Origin: Plotosus lineatus
Lineage: Eukaryota > Chordata > Actinopteri > Siluriformes > Plotosidae
DNA length: 64,000 bases
Assembly (NCBI GenBank): GCA_024760905.1
Contig: CM045733.1
Span: forward strand, 19,153,501 to 19,217,500
Direction: 5' to 3'
Below the pieces are notes generated by a model, which was given only the letters and a program-made list of their open reading frames with translations, searched no databases and had not been told where the DNA came from. The position numbers and the translations under genes were made by a program. This document shows positions 39,660-64,000 of this stretch, piece by piece. Position 1 is the first letter of the stretch. Every line of letters starts with the position of its first letter.

Positions 39660-40450
39660 TCTTCGTTACATGTCCATCCGAGAAGAAAACTCTGTGTTTA
39701 TCTGCGATCCTCCTAAATAATTCCTTCCATAAAATCCGTAATTATTAACAGCTGGCCTTTCTTTATCTTTATATCTCCTTGACCATTGCTCTTGCAGATA
39801 AAGCCTCACATAGCGGGTGTTTAAATTTTTTTTTTTTTGGAATGCCACTCATACATGTCCACTCACTGGATTAAGACCTCTCTGGTTGATACATACGAGC
39901 TATTGGCAAGAATAATGATTGATGTGGGTGTGTAATAAAGATATAATTGTGTGATATTGCTGTTGTTTAATGTCGCCTGATATGTAACCGGAAGAACTTT
40001 TCAACCAATTGTCGGGAGCACAACTTTTATTATGCTTTTGTTTTTGTTTTTTAAGTCTCTAAAGTGATTTGTTTTTCTTTCGTAGTTTTCAGGAATAGGG
40101 ATATAATGTTTCCAAAACAACCCATAAAATTCACAGGAAGATTTGGCAGTATCCAGAGCCACATACAAGACCATAGCAAAGCATTTCACTCTTCAGTCTG
40201 GTCTCGGTATACAGTACAGTATTACTATACTAAGTAGAACACCAGACTTATTTTAGACCGGTGGTCATTCTTTCTCTTCGTCTCTTTAGGATCTACCCAC
40301 AACTGATAATGCAGTTTGTATTCAAAGGTATTCAGTGATACATATGCCATTCTTAGATTGTATGCTGTGACAGAATGCAAGACATAAGAGAGCATGTAGG
40401 GATCGCCAATGGTTATTCCTTCTATTTGTTTCCATATACAATACACATCA
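39660..40450 (-). other. cluster of unexplained minus-strand open frames
   Basis: Three short frames (39666-39848, 40001-40189, 40225-40446) of protein-like composition lie in series (for example GFYGRNYLGGSQ and LHYQLWVDPKETKRKND). No family recognised, no repeat seen, no clear splice sites. Could be a decayed gene, an unknown element or chance. Confidence 0.25.
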
Positions 40451-41300
40451 ACAAGCCCAATGTTATTGTGTTAAAGTCTGTTTTTGTTACTTTAAGTTTA
40501 AACCTGAGTTTATGTTGAGGTGAATACTGCCATCTTCTTTCTGAATGTGTCTTCTTTAAAGCTTTTTTTTTCAAAAATTGTTTTTAAATTATTATTTATT
40601 GTTGTTAATAACCAATGGGAACCCATCTCATTTATACGCTCCAAGTCAACAGCAATTGACAACAACAAAAAGAAAGAAAACATAGTTTAATTGTCTTATC
40701 ATATAAATTTTATTCTCAAAGACCAACGATATCAAAACTGACAGCTCTCTGATATCAGTAGATTAAACAAGAAGGTGGATGTAACCTCATTTCGGCACAA
40801 TTATAAAAGGGTGTGTAAATTACTCCCTGAGGCTCAAAAGTCACCAAGCAATATTTTCCATCATTAATTAATATACAAGGGCTTGTTGTGCAACAGAGTG
40901 TACCTGCAAGACCCAACCCTAAAAATACCCTCTTTTATACAAAATATGACTTACGTATTAATTATTGATGCTGACACTTATGCACATTATTAATCTACAA
41001 ATAATGTAATAAACAATTTATTATTAATCTCTATACTTTAGTCTTTTTTTTTTTTTTTTTTTGCTTCTCATCATACTGGCAAAGGTGGGATGGCTTTTTA
41101 GAGGTGCTATGCACCATTTTTTTTTTTTTATCCCAACCAATCAGTGGCTGAATAAATTTTGTCATATGATGTGATATTTTGGCTCTATATTATTTGATTG
41201 TACATTTTTAACTCAGATTTGTGTAGTACTATACAACAAATATTTTATACTGTTCATAGTTACTAACTAGTTTACTGTAGTTGCCTGTGATATAGTGTAA
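40450..41300. other. intergenic, no feature seen
   Basis: AT-rich; poly-T tracts near 41045 and 41120. Confidence 0.4.
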
Positions 41301-41316
41301 TAAATAAAGCTTTATT

Positions 41317-41366
<50 letters not shown>

Positions 41367-41390
41367 TATATTATATGTATATATATATAT

Positions 41391-41446
<56 letters not shown>
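41317..41446. repeat. (TA)n microsatellite
   Basis: About 130 bases of TA with a few CA interruptions. Confidence 0.95.
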
Positions 41447-41449
<3 letters not shown>

Positions 41450-41450
<1 letters not shown>

Positions 41451-42180
41451 CAATCCTATTAGTGAAAATTCTACTGGCGTTTTTACATATCTAGCACTTT
41501 CATCTGTGATCAATCCTGATTCATTCCAAAAAAATAAAAAAAAAAATTAAAGAAAAAAAAAAAAAAAAAATTCAAATGCATGAAAGCTATACTGATAACA
41601 TTTTATTTTAGTATATAAAAATATTAATGAAATAGTATATACCAACTATAAATATTTAAGATTATTAGATTTACTGAAATGCAATTGGTTTTAACTTGCT
41701 ACAGAAGATAACATTTTACAACTGGCTATAAACACTGCTTATAATGGCACAGTCATAATCTTTATCTAGCTTCTGCAGATGATTAGATTAATTTTAGTAT
41801 TGCACCGCTCAAAAACATTCAAGTATACAGCATCCTGCGTGCAGCATGAAGTTTAATCTTTATCAGGAATTAAAGTAATAATAATAGGGAATGCATCATC
41901 AGTATGTAGAGACAACTTAATAATTAACACATTTAGGTCACTACACTTTATGAAATAACTGCATGAGTGCTTCACTAATTTTAGAAAAGGTGAAACTGGA
42001 TGTAAGATGTCACTCTGTATGAAGTGTTTATTAATTTTTTTTTTTACATTTGCTGCAGTTAGCTCTTAAACTATTTATTGTTTTGTTCATTTGTAATGAT
42101 TCAATATTACATTAACTGTGGCTTACCTTTCGACAACAGCCAGGCAGTGATGGTGTATTTAAAACTAATACTGACTTTAA
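41450..42180. other. intergenic, no feature seen
   Basis: AT-rich single-copy-looking DNA with an A-rich stretch near 41527-41570. Confidence 0.4.
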
Positions 42181-42181
42181 G

Positions 42182-42183
<2 letters not shown>

Positions 42184-42278
<95 letters not shown>
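42184..42278. repeat. compound (GT)n-(GA)n microsatellite
   Basis: (GT)27 followed by (GA)19. Confidence 0.95.
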
Positions 42279-42279
<1 letters not shown>

Positions 42280-43207
42280 ATGTAGTGTATATTTGCTTGT
42301 GTGATTAATGCCTACAGTGGTCTTTCACTTTTCACATGAGACCTTCAGAGTAGCCAACAGATAAATGTCACAAAAAGAACAAGTGCTTTATTGTAGTACA
42401 GAGCAGGCCAATTTGTGCACATTTAAGAACTACTGTAGTTTGTGATTCTGTGAGTAATAATAATAATAATAATAATAAGAAGAAGAAGAATAGAAAGGCT
42501 GGAATGGCCAAACACAACTATTTAAAGCATCCTTTAATTCATACAGATGTTACTATACAATATCAGTACATACACACCCTGTTCAGACTGTATGTTCAGT
42601 TTTATTTTGCACATTTATGCCTCTCTAAATCAAATGGTTTAGACAGATTTGCTTGTCCATACCCTGCTCTGATCCTTAAGGAAACCACATTATGTTTTGA
42701 ACCATGGTAGTTAAGAAACATTTGTATAATAAGAAATGACAATAAAAGCACACTTCACTTCAAATAATTCAAAATTATAATTCATGTCAGTAATCTGTGA
42801 TATAGCTATGATCTTATGACCACGCCCATGACTTACCAGTGCCAAAGAAATTTTATATATTCATGAAAATATTGGAGAAAAAAAATACTTCAAAGACGCT
42901 CACATTTTTATTTTGGAAGGTTATGAAAAATGGGAAGTTCAGTTAAATTAATAGATTTCCTACTTGTAATTCTGTCACACTATTTATAACTGGATAGATG
43001 TGAAATGTAGAATAAATATTACTAATGTAACATAAACAGACAATGATTGTCAGGAATTTTACCTAACTGACCGTAATACTGTAAATACCAGTGCCAATAT
43101 GTATAGAAAAAGAATTATGACATTTTCTTCTGAAACAGATTTTTTTTTTAAATTCACTATATGGATAAACACAACATGATGATGACATAACAAACTGATA
43201 TTCAATC

Positions 43208-43213
43208 TTTATT
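43208..43213 (-). terminator. slc26a4: possible polyadenylation signal of slc26a4-like gene
   Basis: AATAAA on the minus strand, about 410 bases downstream of the stop codon at 43620. One of several A/T-rich candidates. Confidence 0.35.
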
Positions 43214-43619
43214 ACCAAATCACAGAAGACTCTATGTAGGTTTAAAACTGACTTCAGATTTACATTATTTGTGGTTTTGTACTGTGTGGTTATGCACATA
43301 CACAGAAGAAATCTAGTCACTTATCCTAGGTTCATGAACTGTTCTCAATCCTTCTCCTCACCATTGAAGGATGTGCAATCGGAGGAGTATGCACATCATG
43401 TGGTGTTTCGTCAGCAGGGATTCCTCTTCAAGACATCTGAATGAGTCTGAGCATACTGGTCAGGTTTTACGTCACCGTCAAACTCACCAGAACAATTACG
43501 AAGGCAAATGAGTGTTGAAATGAACGTCCAGCATTTGGTGATAGCTTGAAGAGCTCATCGATAGGAAGTGTGCACCCTCTTCATCGGTGAGTTCAATGAC
43601 TTAAGCAATTTTCTCAAAC

Positions 43620-64000
<20,381 letters not shown>

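Noticed and set aside
43428..43436. MS-stop as the last exon of slc26a4
   Set aside because: Weaker pyrimidine tract than the 43643 acceptor and poorer match to the known C-terminus; kept only as an alternative.

Overview
This is a vertebrate window, almost certainly from a teleost fish. Evidence: spliced genes with GT..AG introns, SLC26-family exons, abundant dinucleotide microsatellites, and a fish-type repeat load (RTE-clade LINEs of Expander and Rex3 type, V-SINE/DANA-like and other tRNA-derived SINEs, Tc1, Tigger/pogo-like and hAT elements, a degenerate gamma-like endogenous retrovirus). The species cannot be told from the sequence.

The only host genes I can support are three tandem SLC26 anion-exchanger genes, all on the minus strand. 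(1) Left edge: the first two coding exons (about 529-1075) of an slc26a3-like paralogue whose 3' part lies outside the window. (2) 8364-37332: an slc26a3-like (DRA) gene for which I could place every coding exon, 20 exons and 2241 nt (746 codons plus stop), with a possible non-coding first exon and TATA box near 37.8-37.9 kb. (3) 43620-64000: an slc26a4-like (pendrin) gene, from inside exon 5 (cut by the right edge) to the stop codon, 17 exons. Matching exons of genes 2 and 3 have the same length and phase almost throughout, which confirms both the boundaries and the common ancestry. The products should be multipass anion exchangers with a cytoplasmic C-terminal STAS domain. Exons 3-13 carry the membrane domain and exons 14-20 the STAS region.

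Layout. 1-1.1 kb: paralogue 5' exons. 1.1-8.4 kb: repeat-rich intergenic DNA (SINEs, an inverted pair of LINE 3' ends, hAT and Tigger-like pieces). 8.4-16.7 kb: slc26a3 exons 21-8, with a Tigger-like element and a Tc1 element in the introns. 16.7-23.4 kb: intron 7 with an RTE LINE (18-bp target duplication) that carries a nested Tigger-like element. 23.4-24.2 kb: exons 7-5. 24.2-34.6 kb: intron 4, which holds an antisense endogenous retrovirus (two 424-bp LTRs, tRNA-Pro-type primer site, 36-bp minisatellite leader, broken gag, no pol seen, env open except for one stop). 34.6-37.9 kb: exons 4-2 and the possible promoter. 37.9-43.6 kb: intergenic. 43.6-64 kb: slc26a4 with hAT, Tigger-like, Rex3-like, Tc1 and RTE insertions in its introns.

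The most interesting signals outside the genes are: the SINE families and their tails (one SINE body carried on two unrelated 3' tails, one of which looks like the 5' and 3' ends of the local RTE LINE joined together), the minisatellite in the retroviral leader, the env frame with a single stop, and a fold-back inverted duplication inside the Tc1 element.
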